From: JAFAZI01 sp035501255
Lineage (GTDB): Bacteria; Actinomycetota; Actinomycetes; JAFAQI01
Reading direction: 5' to 3'
DNA length: 33,715 nt
Assembly: GCA_035501255.1 (NCBI GenBank)
Contig: DATJWM010000096.1
Span: 1 to 33,715 of the forward strand
A program made the position numbers and the translations under genes. The notes beneath the pieces were generated by a model. That model worked only from the letters and a program-made list of their open reading frames with translations, was not told the origin of the DNA and ran no database searches. This document shows, piece by piece, positions 33,582-33,715 of this stretch (the stretch's first letter is position 1; each line of letters starts with the position of its first letter).

Positions 33582-33715
33582 CTATTCGGCGCCGGGGGTC
33601 GGGAAGATGTCGTCCGCAGTCACCGTCAGCACCGCACGAGGCGCGTTCGTGATCCGCTCCCGAGCGCACACGGCATACCGCAGCGTCGTCGGGTCCTCGA
33701 CCAGCCACGCGGCCT
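33582..33715 (-). CDS. C-terminal end of an unidentified protein
   Basis: The last ~44 codons of a gene entering from beyond the window: WLVEDPTTLRYAVCARERIT, then APRAVLTVTADDIFPTPGAE and a TAG stop. The codon bias fits a real gene. I do not recognise the family. It lies 9 bp upstream of the primase-helicase on the same strand, so it may be part of the same conflict operon. Confidence 0.6.
   Translation of the reverse strand, partial: AAWLVEDPTTLRYAVCARERITNAPRAVLTVTADDIFPTPGAE

Overview
The window is a high-GC chromosome segment of an actinobacterium. The evidence is the G/C-biased third codon positions, frequent GTG starts, a lone groEL with CIRCE operators, an NlpC/P60 gene behind a c-di-AMP riboswitch, DUF3263 and LytR_C proteins, and a DIP1984-family gene. 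I cannot name the genus from sequence alone.

Left part (1-6.3 kb). The N-terminal 231 codons of groEL run leftward from a promoter embedded in one of two CIRCE elements. Rightward lies a secreted NlpC/P60 hydrolase behind a ydaO-type c-di-AMP riboswitch whose closing stem contains the Shine-Dalgarno. Next is an AbiEi-like/DUF559 gene flanked by two copies, in opposite orientation, of a ~100-bp palindromic repeat. Leftward again, a threonine-synthase-family enzyme overlaps a MoaD/ThiS-like sulfur-carrier gene, and the pair sits behind a SAM-I (S-box) riboswitch. That control suggests homocysteine/methionine rather than threonine synthesis. otsA (trehalose-6-phosphate synthase) follows on the + strand.

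Centre (6.3-22.1 kb, all - strand). Thirteen tightly packed genes, mostly joined by ATGA/GTGA/TGATG overlaps, form a surface-glycan cluster: DPM1-like GT2, NeuB, GT4, NodB-type deacetylase, NeuA fused to a KdsC-like phosphatase, GT2, flippase, a 748-aa multi-membrane protein, a second GT2, a second flippase, a polysialyltransferase-like enzyme, a PhyH dioxygenase and a secreted GH16. NeuB without an epimerase, plus a fused phosphatase, suggests a Kdn-like nonulosonic acid made through a 9-phosphate. A Kdn-type teichulosonic acid is the most economical product. The cluster separates otsA from otsB, so it looks like an island within an otherwise housekeeping block.

Right-centre (22.4-28.5 kb). 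A small zinc-ribbon gene stands alone. The leftward unit DUF3263 - LytR_C protein - otsB - exo/endonuclease/phosphatase follows. Then comes an 886-aa secreted beta-helix protein with an eight-lysine tail and a strong hairpin terminator.

Right end (28.5-33.7 kb). A HigA-like antitoxin and a HigB-like toxin face each other tail to tail. They are followed by a DIP1984-family gene, a metallophosphoesterase, and a leftward fusion of a TOTE-type archaeo-eukaryotic primase with an SF2 helicase, a probable conflict/defence protein. The tail of one more gene lies at the edge.
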